Notes under the pieces: generated by a model
Told to the model about the DNA's origin: nothing
What the model saw: the letters and a program-made list of their open reading frames with translations, nothing else
The model's database searches: none
Program-made: the position numbers and the translations under genes
Assembly: GCA_964399535.1 (NCBI GenBank)
Contig: CAYNRE010000032.1
Coordinates: forward strand, 186,001-250,000
Source: CAYNRE01 sp964399535
GTDB lineage: Bacteria; Planctomycetota; Planctomycetia; Pirellulales; CAYNRE01
Direction of reading: 5' to 3'
Length of the DNA stretch: 64,000 nt
Part shown: one piece after another, positions 25,259 through 34,311 of the stretch
Numbering within the stretch: the stretch's first letter is position 1
How the letters are laid out: each line of letters opens with the position of its first letter

Positions 25259-27511
25259 TCAGGAACCGGTGGCCGGCGCGGCATGCTCCGCCGGGGCAAG
25301 CTGGGTTCCCGGCCAGGGGCGCCCCCGCGGCGCCGATTCGCTCCAACCCCGTCCTTCGGCGAAGGCCTCGCGATGCCGCTCGATTTCGGCCCGCCAGGGG
25401 GCATCGGGCTCATCGGCTGATAGCTGCAAGGCCTTGTCGGCCAGCCCTAGGGCATCGTCGAAACGACCAGCCGACGCCGTGGCCACGGCCAACACATCGA
25501 GCAGCAGGGGCTGGGCAAAGTCGGTGGAAAGGCAGGCCTGACGCGCCAGGGGTTCCGCTTCGGCCGGGCGATGGAGCGTGGGGTCTTCGATCGTCGCAAG
25601 AATCCAGGCCAGGTCCCCCGCGATCCGGGCACTGGCCCGGGGCATCCGAGTTGCCGTACGCAGGGTGGCCACGGCTTTGCGGTAGTTGCCCAGGCCGGCT
25701 AGCGCCAGTCCGCGATAATGCAGCGTATCGGGCCGATCGGGGGCCAACTCGCTGGCCCGTGCCAGCGTCTCCTCGGCCTGCCGATACTGCCCGGCTTGCA
25801 GAAAGGCCAAACCCAGGTTGTGAAATCCCTCGAATCGTTCGGGGCGCAGACGGGTAACCTCTTGGAACGAGTCGATCGCCCCCAGGCGGTCTTGCATGTC
25901 GAGGCGACACAGCCCCAACTGCAGGTGCAGTCGCCACTCGTCGGGCATCGCCCGGACGGCCGCCTCGTACTCGGCCAGGGCCTCGTCCGTGCGGCCTTCG
26001 GCCCGCAGCAAGTTACCCAGGTTGCAGTGGGCAACGGCAAAGTCGGGTTTAATTGCGAACATCCGCCGGTAGTGGGTTTCGGCCAACTCGGGCTTGTCGC
26101 GCGATTCCCAGAGCGTCGCCAGGCGAAATTCGCTGAGCCAACTGCGAGGGTTGACCTTGAGGGCATGCTCGAACAGCGCCACGTTGCTTTGCCAGGGTGC
26201 GGTCTGCCGGTAGCTCAGCGCCGCCAGGCCGACCAGGGCCAGGGCGGCCAGAGCGTCGAGCCAACGGCGATTGGCCTGGGCCAGGCCCCAGGCCAGCGCA
26301 AAGCCGGCGCCCACCAGCGCCAGGTAGGTATAGCGGTCGGCCACGGTCGAATACTGCTGAAAGGAGAATGGTACGAGCCCCGAGACCGGCAGCACCACCA
26401 CCAGAAAGAGCCCCAGCGCCAGCAGCCAGGCTCGCCGCCCGGGCAGGAAGAACAACCCTGGCACCGCCGCCAGCGGAACCAGCCAGTCGAGATAGGGGCG
26501 GCCCTCGGTAAACAAAAACTTAGGATCCCGGCCGTAGTCGATGCCCAGCGGGACGGGCCAGAACAGCTGCCGCAGGTAGAACGCCCAGGTATCGAGCACG
26601 ACCCACGGTCGCTGGGCCAGGCTGGGTACGAATTCGAGCGAGGAGGTGGGTTGCTGGGTCTTGGTGAGCACCGCCATGGCCACGGCGATGGCCACCCACA
26701 GCCCCAGCGGCCGCAGCAGCGTCCGCCAAGGCCGGCCATACCAGCCCCACTCGAGGAGCCCCAGCATCAGGGGTATCGAGGCCGCAGCCGGCTTGGATAA
26801 CAGCGCGGCCACTAGCAGCGCGGTCGCCGCCAGGTAGCGCCCGGTGGAGGGGGGGCCCTGGGTTGGCGTGGGGCCCAAATAGACGACCATTGCCGCCAAT
26901 CCGAAAAACGCGGTCAGGACCCCCTTGGTCTCCGAGATCCAGGCCACGGCTTCGACCTGCGCCGGATGCAGCGCGAACAGCATCGCGCCGGCCAGCGCCG
27001 GCCAGTCGGAACCCACCAGGCGGCGCAGCAGCAGCCAAACCAGCGTTGCGTTGGCCAGGTGCAGTGCCAGCGAGGCCAGGTGGAATAACTCGGGCCGGGC
27101 CGGGCCGAGCTGGCCATCGAGCCGATTCTCGCGGGTGAAATCGAGCAGGATCGTCCACAACGAATAGGTACACGGCATGTACATGCCGTGCATCTGGTCG
27201 ATCGGCCGGGACAAGCCCGAGCTGGGAAATCGCCAGAAGTAGGCCACGTTGGCCGCCAGGCGCGACCAACTGCCGTCGTCGACCATCCGCCGATTCTTGA
27301 CGATCAATACGTCGTCGTCGAGGGTGCAGAATTCGTTGTCGATCGTGCGGGCATAGACGGCAATGGTGAGCAGCCAAAGCAGGGCCAGCCCCAACGCGGC
27401 GATCGCCGAGATCGACCCGCCCGAGTGGCTCGGCCGCGCTTGCGGGCGGGCCGCGGAGCCAGACGTGGGGCCGCGCGGGGGCGGGTCATTCTGGGGTGAA
27501 GTACTTGGCAT
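25259..27511 (-). CDS. TMTC-like membrane protein with TPR repeats
   Basis: A 750-residue protein. After a short disordered start, residues of about 35-420 form around ten membrane helices; within them LFALHPAQVEAVAWISETKG is the hallmark of the TMTC/O-GlcNAc-type membrane glycosyltransferase-like group, with an acidic pair in CTLDDDVL like the GT-C motif. From about 440 it is TPR: FRLATLWESRDKPELAETHY, LGNLLRAEGRTDEALAEYEA, HNLGLAFLQAGQYRQAEETL and further. The role is probably protein O-glycosylation or envelope assembly, by family similarity only. The ATG at 27511 lies inside the end of the aldolase gene (26-bp overlap), so translation is likely coupled. Confidence 0.85.
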   Translation of the reverse strand: MPSTSPQNDPPPRGPTSGSAARPQARPSHSGGSISAIAALGLALLWLLTIAVYARTIDNEFCTLDDDVLIVKNRRMVDDGSWSRLAANVAYFWRFPSSGLSRPIDQMHGMYMPCTYSLWTILLDFTRENRLDGQLGPARPELFHLASLALHLANATLVWLLLRRLVGSDWPALAGAMLFALHPAQVEAVAWISETKGVLTAFFGLAAMVVYLGPTPTQGPPSTGRYLAATALLVAALLSKPAAASIPLMLGLLEWGWYGRPWRTLLRPLGLWVAIAVAMAVLTKTQQPTSSLEFVPSLAQRPWVVLDTWAFYLRQLFWPVPLGIDYGRDPKFLFTEGRPYLDWLVPLAAVPGLFFLPGRRAWLLALGLFLVVVLPVSGLVPFSFQQYSTVADRYTYLALVGAGFALAWGLAQANRRWLDALAALALVGLAALSYRQTAPWQSNVALFEHALKVNPRSWLSEFRLATLWESRDKPELAETHYRRMFAIKPDFAVAHCNLGNLLRAEGRTDEALAEYEAAVRAMPDEWRLHLQLGLCRLDMQDRLGAIDSFQEVTRLRPERFEGFHNLGLAFLQAGQYRQAEETLARASELAPDRPDTLHYRGLALAGLGNYRKAVATLRTATRMPRASARIAGDLAWILATIEDPTLHRPAEAEPLARQACLSTDFAQPLLLDVLAVATASAGRFDDALGLADKALQLSADEPDAPWRAEIERHREAFAEGRGWSESAPRGRPWPGTQLAPAEHAAPATGS

Positions 27512-28277
27512 AGGCCCGCTGGATAGTCTCGATTCCCCGTCGAGTCGAGAGCACGTCGCCGCCGATGATCAGCAGCCGGCACCCTTGGTCCACGCAACGA
27601 TCGGCGTAATCCGAGTCGACCGGCACCGTGCCCCAATGCTTGCCGTGCTGACGGCAGGCTCGGCCGATGCGATCGACCGCCTTCCAAATCTCGGGATGCG
27701 ACAACTGGCCCAGATAGCCGAGCGATTGCGACAAATCGCTGGGCCCCAGAAAAAGCATGTCCACTCCGTCGATCGCGGCGATCGCTTCCACATCGCCCAG
27801 CGCGCCGGCGGTCTCGATCTGGATCCCCACCAACTGGTCGCGGTTGGCGTCCTGGGCGAATTGGGCTTGGCTCTTGTGCGTGAAGTGGGCGTCGCGCCCG
27901 CCGGTGTTCATGCCGCGCACTCCCCGCGGAGCGAACTTGGCCCACTGCACGAACTGCTCGGCTTCAGCCGCCGATTCGATCCGGGCCGCCAGCACGCCGC
28001 CGGTGCCCGCCTCCAGGTTCTGAGTTACTTGCGCGTAATTCGTCGGCGCCATTCGCACAAAGGTGTCCATCCCGTTGGCGCGGGCGCACACCGAACCGAG
28101 CACGATCTGGTCGTAGGTCAGCCCGCCGTGTTCCTGGTCGAGCCAATAACCATCGTAGCCGCCGGCCAGGCCAAACAGGTCGATCATCACCGGATGCACG
28201 ATGCGGGCCATCGAAAACACTTTGGCCACCTGGTCGGCGGCGAAAATCTGCTTAAAGGTCCGTGGCGACCCGGCCAT
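27486..28277 (-). CDS. HpcH/HpaI-family aldolase
   Basis: A 263-residue class II pyruvate-type aldolase, cytoplasmic, that makes or cleaves carbon bonds of 2-keto-3-deoxy acids. The pattern fits: WLDQEHGG (catalytic His), IQIETAGALGDVEAIAAIDG (metal-binding Glu) and DMLFLGPSDLS (metal-binding Asp). It lacks other sugar-acid genes nearby, so the substrate is unknown. The ATG at 28277 has AGGAA about 8 nt upstream. It is first in an operon with the TMTC-like gene, which begins inside its last codons. Confidence 0.88.
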   Translation of the reverse strand: MAGSPRTFKQIFAADQVAKVFSMARIVHPVMIDLFGLAGGYDGYWLDQEHGGLTYDQIVLGSVCARANGMDTFVRMAPTNYAQVTQNLEAGTGGVLAARIESAAEAEQFVQWAKFAPRGVRGMNTGGRDAHFTHKSQAQFAQDANRDQLVGIQIETAGALGDVEAIAAIDGVDMLFLGPSDLSQSLGYLGQLSHPEIWKAVDRIGRACRQHGKHWGTVPVDSDYADRCVDQGCRLLIIGGDVLSTRRGIETIQRAYAKYFTPE

Positions 28278-29034
28278 CGTGTGGTTCCTATGACACTCAA
28301 GCGTTCCAGGGGAAAGGTGCTGTGACCCGTTGGGGTGGCGTGCTGGCGGCAGGCACGCACCAGAGTGGTTTGCCGCGATCCTGCCGGAGCCAGCTTCACC
28401 GCGGGGCCGCGGGCCAGGCGTCGGTGCCGCCCCCCGGGACCACGCGCTGCGCGGAAGTTGTCCGCCCGACCCGGCCCCCCCGTTTAGCGGCTGCGTCACC
28501 GAACTGCAGGCGACCAACCCGATTCTCGGATTCCGGCGAAAGAACCGGCGAAAGAAAATGTGATCCAATCGCCGATCCGGCTGCCAACCCGAGCCGCCTA
28601 ACATGACACCGCCCCCGGGTAGCGTCAAGCTCGCCACAGGCCCGCAACGAGGCCGGTTCCCGAGCCAGCAACCAGCACTCAAGTCGTTTTTGGGAAAGCA
28701 ACTTAGGCGCCAATCGCGGCGCCCCGGTGCGGGGCCCTTCGCCGGTGCCCGAGGGGCTTGCCGCCGGGTGAGGATGGGAACCACTTGAAAATAATTCCGC
28801 GGGATGCGCGAACCGGTGTGTCGATCGTGTGTCTCAGTGGGGACAGGGCGTGCCGGTTGCCGGCCAGGCCCTGGCCCAGTACGGCCCGGGCGGCGATTTC
28901 AGTTGACGCCCGGGGCAAGCTTTGGCAGTCTTGGTGACAGGGAGTGTCGGCGGCCAAGCGGCGGGCACCCCCTCAGTTCGTCAGAGGTCAAGTTTTTTCA
29001 GTCGTTCTCTTAGCTCTCCTACAGCGCAACGCGC
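28278..29034. other. Intergenic region, 757 bp
   Basis: This is a divergent gap between the aldolase and the small frame upstream of the sigma factor. It contains short A/T-rich words (AAAATAATTCC near 28790 and GTTTTTTCAG near 28992) and GC-rich inverted motifs, but no RNA gene, repeat array or ORF that I can support. Confidence 0.4.
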
Positions 29035-29337
29035 ATGGAGCCCACGATGTCTAGCTATCTCATGAACCGCACGAATGACAACGGCTTTGGTTTTGGCCAA
29101 GACCGCATCGTCATCGCCGGTCGCCGTGGGGCTAGCGCCGTAGCTACCGTGCGCCATCTGGCGCTATGGCATCAGCTCTGGTCCCTGGCCTGTCAGTGGG
29201 TGGCGATGAAGCGCAGCCCCAAACAGGTCGTTACCAGTGCGGTTCGCTCGCGCGTCGTTACGACGACGTCGCGGCGGCGCGTCGCGGATACCTCGCCGCG
29301 ACGGGCTGATGTCGGGACCCCAGGGCAACTCAGCTAG
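29035..29337 (+). CDS. Possible small protein upstream of the ECF sigma gene
   Basis: A 100-codon frame beginning ATG at 29035 (or ATG at 29047, giving MSSYLMNRTNDNGFGFGQDR). The middle is moderately hydrophobic (LALWHQLWSLACQWVAM) and the end is basic and Thr/Ser-rich. Third-position GC is lower than in surrounding genes, and no good ribosome-binding site is present, but no rare codons occur. I do not recognise it. It could be a real regulator or leader product for the sigma factor 180 bp downstream, or a chance frame. Confidence 0.35.
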   Translation: MEPTMSSYLMNRTNDNGFGFGQDRIVIAGRRGASAVATVRHLALWHQLWSLACQWVAMKRSPKQVVTSAVRSRVVTTTSRRRVADTSPRRADVGTPGQLS

Positions 29338-29404
29338 CAACCAAGCTAGCGCCCTGAAAACAAGGTCCTGACCTAAGCCAGCCGCGGCCCGCGGGCTTGG
29401 GCTT

Positions 29405-29430
29405 GGGTGTGCATTGGTTTACGCACACCT
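29405..29430 (+). promoter_or_regulatory. Hairpin in the leader of the ECF sigma gene
   Basis: GGTGTGC (29406-29412) and GCACACC (29423-29429) form a perfect 7-bp stem, extended by a G-T pair, with a 10-nt loop. No T-run follows, so it is not a terminator. It lies 90 nt before the sigma ATG. An inverted GCTAGC pair and a CCGCGG/CCCGCGGG cluster lie just upstream of it. Confidence 0.4.
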
Positions 29431-29518
29431 GGCCCGTAACAAGCCTCCCGGCCGTTCGCTTGGCTAACAGCGATGCCACGTTACGCCCACTCTCCCCGAA
29501 CGCTGTAGGAAGAACATC

Positions 29519-30109
29519 ATGTGCACGGTGCTGGAAGAACGGGAGCTCGCGAGCGGCAGCCTGACCGAATTGGTCCTGGCCGCACAAGACGGGGATCGGA
29601 CCGCCTTCGGCGAGCTGTTTGCTCGCTACGAGCGGAGCGTTTACAGCGTGGCGCTGCGCCGCTTGGGCGACCACTGCGACGCCCAAGAGTTGGTTCAAGA
29701 GGTGTTCATCCAGGCCCTGCGCAAGCTGGACCAGCTGCGCGAGCCCCAGGCGGTGGGCGGCTGGCTGCGATCGATCACGGTGCGGCTGGCGATCAATCGC
29801 CAGGTGCGGTCGTCGTCGGTGGCCGCGGTCGACCCGTCGACCCTGGAAAACACCTGCGCCGACGAGAACTCGCCGTTCGAGCGGGCCCTGGCTCGCGAGC
29901 GGCAGCAACAGGTGCGAACCGTGCTGGGTCAGCTCGGCCGGCTCGACCGGGAAACCCTGGTGGCGTTTTACCTGCAAGGGCGAACCCTGCTGGAAATGAG
30001 CGACCAGTTCGACGCGCCGATCGGCACGATCAAGCGGCGGCTGCACGTGGCTCGCAAGCGTTTCGCCGAGGCCCTGGAGGGCGATACCCTGGAACTGACC
30101 GCGGTGTAA
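29519..30109 (+). CDS. ECF-type RNA polymerase sigma factor
   Basis: A 196-residue sigma-70 family factor of the extracytoplasmic-function class. Region 2 spans FGELFARYERSVYSVALRRL, DAQELVQEVFIQALRKLDQL and GGWLRSITVRLAINR; region 4 is LDRETLVAFYLQGRTLLEMS with the helix-turn-helix DAPIGTIKRRLHVARKRF. It directs RNA polymerase to a dedicated promoter set. An AGGAAG site lies 7 nt before the ATG at 29519. No anti-sigma gene or zinc-finger protein follows; the next gene is on the other strand. Control may rest on its own leader. Confidence 0.92.
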   Translation: MCTVLEERELASGSLTELVLAAQDGDRTAFGELFARYERSVYSVALRRLGDHCDAQELVQEVFIQALRKLDQLREPQAVGGWLRSITVRLAINRQVRSSSVAAVDPSTLENTCADENSPFERALARERQQQVRTVLGQLGRLDRETLVAFYLQGRTLLEMSDQFDAPIGTIKRRLHVARKRFAEALEGDTLELTAV

Positions 30110-30133
30110 CTCACCGCGAGAACCACCCGCGGT

Positions 30134-30162
30134 GGTCCGTCCGGCCCTGGCCGGGGCGGACC
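30134..30162 (+). terminator. Weak hairpin after the sigma gene
   Basis: GGTCCG-T-CCGGCC pairs with GGCCGG-GG-CGGACC across a 2-nt apex, with small bulges. It starts 25 nt after the stop. A T-run is absent, so it may need Rho or be structural only. Confidence 0.35.
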
Positions 30163-30392
30163 GCCGCCTCAGGTTCCCCCCGATTCGGTCGGCAGGCCCG
30201 CGAGCTACTTCTCTTTCCCCCCCCCAAAGCTCGTCGGCCGCCGGCCGAATTTTTTTGTTGGCCGCGCACCGAAGCGCCGCCGTGAGCCGCTTCGGTCGGG
30301 CACCCTGCCGGGAAACGGCTCGCGAGGGGGCGCGCTCGCGCGAAGGGAAGCCGAGGCCGGCCGCGCTGTGCGCCAAGGCCCGGGCGAGGCCC

Positions 30393-30965
30393 CTACAACG
30401 GCGGACCAGGCAACCTGCGGCGGAACGGGGGCGATTGCCGCGGCGGCATTTCGCCGTCGAACTCCCCCTGCCAAAGCTCGCGCTCCTGCGGCGTGGCGTA
30501 GTACTTAAGCCACAATTCGGGATCGCCGCTGGCATCGGCACAGTCCCAGTGCAGGTAGTTGTCGGGCGCGTCGAGCTTCTTCTCCAGTGCCGGCAAAATA
30601 TCGCGCAAGATCAGCGTGTAGAGCTGCCGATCCGACAAGTGGTCGGTGAAGTCGAGCACGATGTGCTTGTCGTACAGCTTCTGGATCAGATCCCAGAGCA
30701 CCTCGTGCAGTTGCTCGTCGTCCAGGCTCTCGGGCGAGGGGGGCACCAGCTCGGGCTGGAACCAATGGGCGATCGGCAGAACCGGAGCCCGCTCCCAGGC
30801 TAGCATCGAGCGCAGCAGGTCGTTTTCAACCGGCGTGGGCATTTCGCTGACATTGAAGGTGGTGATCGACTCGTCGAGGAACGGTTCGATCTCGTCGCGC
30901 AATTGCGCGTTGAGCAGCAGGTGTTCAACTTCTTCAGGCTGTGGACGACGACGCGAGACTGCCAT
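30393..30965 (-). CDS. Conserved-looking hypothetical protein, 190 aa
   Basis: A 190-residue soluble acidic protein with no signal or membrane segment. It is rich in Leu, Glu, Asp and Trp. Visible features: an early helical part (EEVEHLLLNAQLRDEIEPFL), PTPVENDLLRSMLAWERAP, a helix-rich DEQLHEVLWDLIQKLYDKH, and a C-terminal YLHWDCADASGDPELWLKYY followed by an Arg/Pro tail. The pattern HWDCADASGDPELWLKYYAT looks like a conserved block, but I cannot assign a family or job. The ATG at 30965 is clear. It is divergent from the FAD/Fe-S dehydrogenase, and codon use matches the genome. Confidence 0.7.
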   Translation of the reverse strand: MAVSRRRPQPEEVEHLLLNAQLRDEIEPFLDESITTFNVSEMPTPVENDLLRSMLAWERAPVLPIAHWFQPELVPPSPESLDDEQLHEVLWDLIQKLYDKHIVLDFTDHLSDRQLYTLILRDILPALEKKLDAPDNYLHWDCADASGDPELWLKYYATPQERELWQGEFDGEMPPRQSPPFRRRLPGPPL

Positions 30966-31326
30966 CAGCGCCAGACCTATTCGCTAAGTTCCACTGGCCG
31001 CCCGTTCCACCGACGGCCCCGAGGCCGCCGGGGATACGTCCTGCGGCCCATCGACTACTCTTGGTTGAATCTCAGATTAGCTGGTACGGGCCAAGTCGAG
31101 TCGGGGCTTGTCCAGGGGGCCGCGACCGGCCGCCTTGGCTCGCCAAGCTCGCGTGCCTCGCCGCTCCCGCTCGCTGGGCGCTTGCCGCCCCGCGCTCCCG
31201 CGCCGGCGGTTGACGTTCGACCTTCGCCGTACAGAATTCGACTCTAACAACAATCACCTCGGCTTCAAGTATAATCAGGCCCCGTTTGCCCGCGGAAAAC
31301 CGCTCCTTTCGACCATCCACCGGCAT
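30966..31326. other. Divergent intergenic region, 361 bp
   Basis: This gap lies between the 190-residue hypothetical and the FAD/Fe-S dehydrogenase. It contains a perfect TATAAT at 31270-31275 and an isolated TTGACG at 31210-31215 that is too far away to pair with it. Nothing else is evident. Confidence 0.45.
31270..31275 (+). promoter_or_regulatory. Candidate -10 box before the FAD/Fe-S dehydrogenase gene
   Basis: A perfect TATAAT in otherwise GC-rich DNA, 51 bp before the ATG at 31327. No good -35 lies 17 bp upstream. Transcription starting near 31282 would leave a leader of about 45 nt. Confidence 0.4.
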
Positions 31327-34275
31327 ATGTCTTCCTGGTCTGCGCATCTCGAACAATCGGCAAAGTCGCTCACTCGCGACCTGGAGGGAGAGGCTCACTT
31401 TGACGCCTATCAGCGGGCCCTCTATAGCAGCGACGCTAGCATGTACCAGGTCCGCCCGCTGGGCGTGGTCTGGCCCAAGCACGCGGCCGACATCGTCGCC
31501 ACGGTGCAGTGGTGCGGCGAACACCAGGTGCCGCTGGTACCGCGGGGCAGTGGAACGAGTCTTTCCGGCCAATCGATCGGCCCCGGGCTGGTGCTCGATT
31601 GCAGCCGCTATTTGAATCGCGTTCTCGACATCGACCCCAAGGGGGCCACGGCCCAGGTCGAGCCCGGCGTGGTGCTCGACGAGCTGAATCGCGCCGCCTC
31701 GAAACACGGTCTGCAGTTCGGTCCCGAGGTGGCCACCAGCAGCCGGGCCAACCTGGGCGGCATGATCGGAAACAATTCGGCCGGCGCCCGCTCGATCGTG
31801 CACGGCAAGACGGTCGATCACGTGCTCGAACTCGAGACGGTCCTGGCCGATGGCACGCAGGAGCGCTTCGCGCCGCTCACCCGGGCCGAGTGGTCGCGGC
31901 AGGCCTTGCGCAGTGGCCTGGCCGGCGAAATCTATCGAACCGTACCCACGATCATCGAGCGGCACCGCTCGCAGATTATCGAGCGATTTCCCTCCTTGGT
32001 GCGCCGTGTGAGCGGCTACAACCTGGACGAATTCGTGCCCCAGTGCGGTGCCCGCTTGCAGCGCCCCCCGCTGGCCGCCGCGGCCCGGGAAGCCGAGGCT
32101 CGCCGTTACCCGGGCGCCGAGCACAACCTGGCCAAGCTACTCGTCGGCGCCGAGGGCACGCTGGCCTGCATCACCGGCGCGCGGCTGAACCTGGTGCCGA
32201 TTCCAGCAGCGCGGGGATTGGTGGTCGCCGAGTTCGATTCGCTCGCCGCCGCGGTCGATGCCGTAGGGCCGTCGCTCGTTCACCGGCCCTCGGCCGTCGA
32301 GATTTTTGATCGCATGATCTTGGAACTGGCCGCCACGAACCTCGAGTATCGCCATTATCTCGACTTCGTGGTGGGCCGCCCCGATTCGCTGGTGCTGGTC
32401 GAGGTTTGCGACGATTCGCCCGCCGCCGTCCAGCGGCGGCTTGAAGCACTGGCCGACGAGCTTCGTGCCCGGCCGGGCGTGAGCCATGTGCTGGCCACGA
32501 GCAATGCAACGCTGGCGGCCCACATTTGGGCCTGCCGCAAGGCCGCACTTCCCTTGCTGATGGCCATTCCCGGACAGCGCAAGCCGCTGGCCTTCGTCGA
32601 AGACACGGCAGTCGATCCCTCCCGGCTGCCCGAGTTCGTGGCCCGCTTCCGCCAGATTCTGAGCGAGGCGGGCACCGACGGAGCGTTCTATGGCCACGCC
32701 TCGGTCGGGGTGCTGCACATCCGCCCGCTGATCGATACCCGGCAGCCCGACGACCTGGCCCGCATGCGGACCATCCTCGACCACGTCTCGGACCTGGTCT
32801 TGGAATTCGGGGGCGCCATGAGCGGCGAGCACGGCGACGGCATGGCCCGCAGCTACCTGAACGAAAAGCTGTTTGGTTCCGAGGTCTACCAGGCCTTCGG
32901 CGAGCTGAAAGCCGCGTTCGACCCGCGGGGCCTGTTCAACCCCGGCAAGATCGTCGACGGCCCCCCGCCGACCGAGAACCTGCGCCATCCACCCGGCGAG
33001 CGGGCCTTGCCGGTGGAAACCCGCTTCGATTTCAGCTCGGCCGGCGGGTTGCTCGGCGCGGCCGCCGCCTGTAACGGCTCGGGCGTGTGCCGCAAGCTGC
33101 GAGGCGGCACGATGTGCCCCTCGTATATGGCCACGCGCGAGGAAGAGCACAGCACCCGCGGCCGGGCCAACGCGTTGCGGCTGGTGCTTACCGGCGCGCT
33201 GCCTGCCAGCGAACTGACCGGCCCGCGCCTGAAACAAACCTACGACTTATGCCTGCAGTGCAAAGGCTGCAAGGCCGAGTGCCCGACCGGGGTCGACGTG
33301 GCCAAACTCAAGGCCGAGATGCTCTATCAATACCAGCGGCAGCACGGCCTGGGTCTGGGCGACCGGCTCCTGGGCAACGTCGCTCGGGTCAATCGCTTGG
33401 GCTCGGCCCTGGCCCCGGTCTCCAATTGGGTCAACGGCTTGCCCGGGGCCGCTTGGCTGCGCGAGCGTTGGCTGGGCATCGATCGTCGTCGCTCGGTGCC
33501 CTCGTTCGCGCGGCACCACTTCGGCCGCTGGTTCGCCAGCCGCCCGGCCCCGCCCCCCGGCGGGCGTGGACCCGTGGTCCTACTCGACGACTGCCTGACC
33601 AGCTACTGCGAACCCGCGGTGAACCGCTCCGCGGTGCTGTTGCTCGAATCGCAGGGCTACGAGGTGCACCTGGCAGGGCTGGAGTGTTGCGGCCGGGCCC
33701 TGATCTCCAAGGGGATGCTCGACCAGGCCCGCTCGATGGCCCAGGCCAACCTCGAGCGGCTCCTGCCCTGGGCCGAGCGGGGCGTGGCCATCGTGGGGAC
33801 CGAACCGAGTTGCCTGCTGACTCTGGTCGACGAGTATCCCGACCTGGTGCCCGGCCCCGCGGCCCTGCGCGTGGCCCAGGCGGCGAAGCTCTGGGACACC
33901 CACTGGCGCCAAAGCGAGCCGCCGGGCAGGTTTCGCGCGGCCGAGCAGCCGCTGCTGCTGCACGGCCACTGTCACCAGAAAGCGATCGTCGGCCTGGGCG
34001 ATCTGGCCGCGGTACTCGAGCAGGTCCCCGGCGCCGAGATTCAGGTGGTTGATTCCGGCTGCTGCGGCATGGCCGGCTCGTTCGGCTACGAGCACTACGA
34101 GTTGAGCCGGGCCATCGGCGAACGGGTGCTGCTGCCGGCGGCGCGGGCGCACCGGGGCCAGGTGCTGGCGCCGGGCTTCAGTTGCCGCCAGCAAATGGCT
34201 CACCTGGCCCAAGTGCGGTCTTGGCACCCCGTCGAGTGGCTGGCCGGCCAACTCACGCCGCGGGAGCGCGGTTGA
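31327..34275 (+). CDS. FAD-linked oxidase / Fe-S dehydrogenase (YdiJ-like)
   Basis: A 982-residue fusion of the type seen in E. coli YdiJ, a D-2-hydroxy-acid dehydrogenase that passes electrons to a quinone or other acceptor. Residues of about 30-270 form the FAD-binding PCMH domain (PRGSGTSLSGQS, and GGMIGNNSAGARS), then the FAD-oxidase C domain with YGHASVGVLHIRPL and SGEHGDGMARS. Next is a [4Fe-4S] ferredoxin-like module: CNGSGVCRKL begins at Cys582, and CLQCKGCKAECP at Cys642-Cys652. The end is a pair of CCG domains (LDDCLTSYCEP / LECCGRA and HGHCHQKA / SGCCGMAGSFGYE). The ATG at 31327 fits the family start; the frame is open to 31108 but the added residues are low-complexity. Substrate (lactate, glycolate or hydroxyglutarate) is not determinable. 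Confidence 0.92.
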   Translation: MSSWSAHLEQSAKSLTRDLEGEAHFDAYQRALYSSDASMYQVRPLGVVWPKHAADIVATVQWCGEHQVPLVPRGSGTSLSGQSIGPGLVLDCSRYLNRVLDIDPKGATAQVEPGVVLDELNRAASKHGLQFGPEVATSSRANLGGMIGNNSAGARSIVHGKTVDHVLELETVLADGTQERFAPLTRAEWSRQALRSGLAGEIYRTVPTIIERHRSQIIERFPSLVRRVSGYNLDEFVPQCGARLQRPPLAAAAREAEARRYPGAEHNLAKLLVGAEGTLACITGARLNLVPIPAARGLVVAEFDSLAAAVDAVGPSLVHRPSAVEIFDRMILELAATNLEYRHYLDFVVGRPDSLVLVEVCDDSPAAVQRRLEALADELRARPGVSHVLATSNATLAAHIWACRKAALPLLMAIPGQRKPLAFVEDTAVDPSRLPEFVARFRQILSEAGTDGAFYGHASVGVLHIRPLIDTRQPDDLARMRTILDHVSDLVLEFGGAMSGEHGDGMARSYLNEKLFGSEVYQAFGELKAAFDPRGLFNPGKIVDGPPPTENLRHPPGERALPVETRFDFSSAGGLLGAAAACNGSGVCRKLRGGTMCPSYMATREEEHSTRGRANALRLVLTGALPASELTGPRLKQTYDLCLQCKGCKAECPTGVDVAKLKAEMLYQYQRQHGLGLGDRLLGNVARVNRLGSALAPVSNWVNGLPGAAWLRERWLGIDRRRSVPSFARHHFGRWFASRPAPPPGGRGPVVLLDDCLTSYCEPAVNRSAVLLLESQGYEVHLAGLECCGRALISKGMLDQARSMAQANLERLLPWAERGVAIVGTEPSCLLTLVDEYPDLVPGPAALRVAQAAKLWDTHWRQSEPPGRFRAAEQPLLLHGHCHQKAIVGLGDLAAVLEQVPGAEIQVVDSGCCGMAGSFGYEHYELSRAIGERVLLPAARAHRGQVLAPGFSCRQQMAHLAQVRSWHPVEWLAGQLTPRERG

Positions 34276-34311
34276 GCGCCCCCGGGGGAGACGCCGGTCG
34301 CCCAAGTTCCG

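Noticed and set aside
29330..30541. 403-codon minus-strand frame over the ECF sigma gene
   Set aside because: Covers the sigma gene in antisense; sequence has no recognisable domain.
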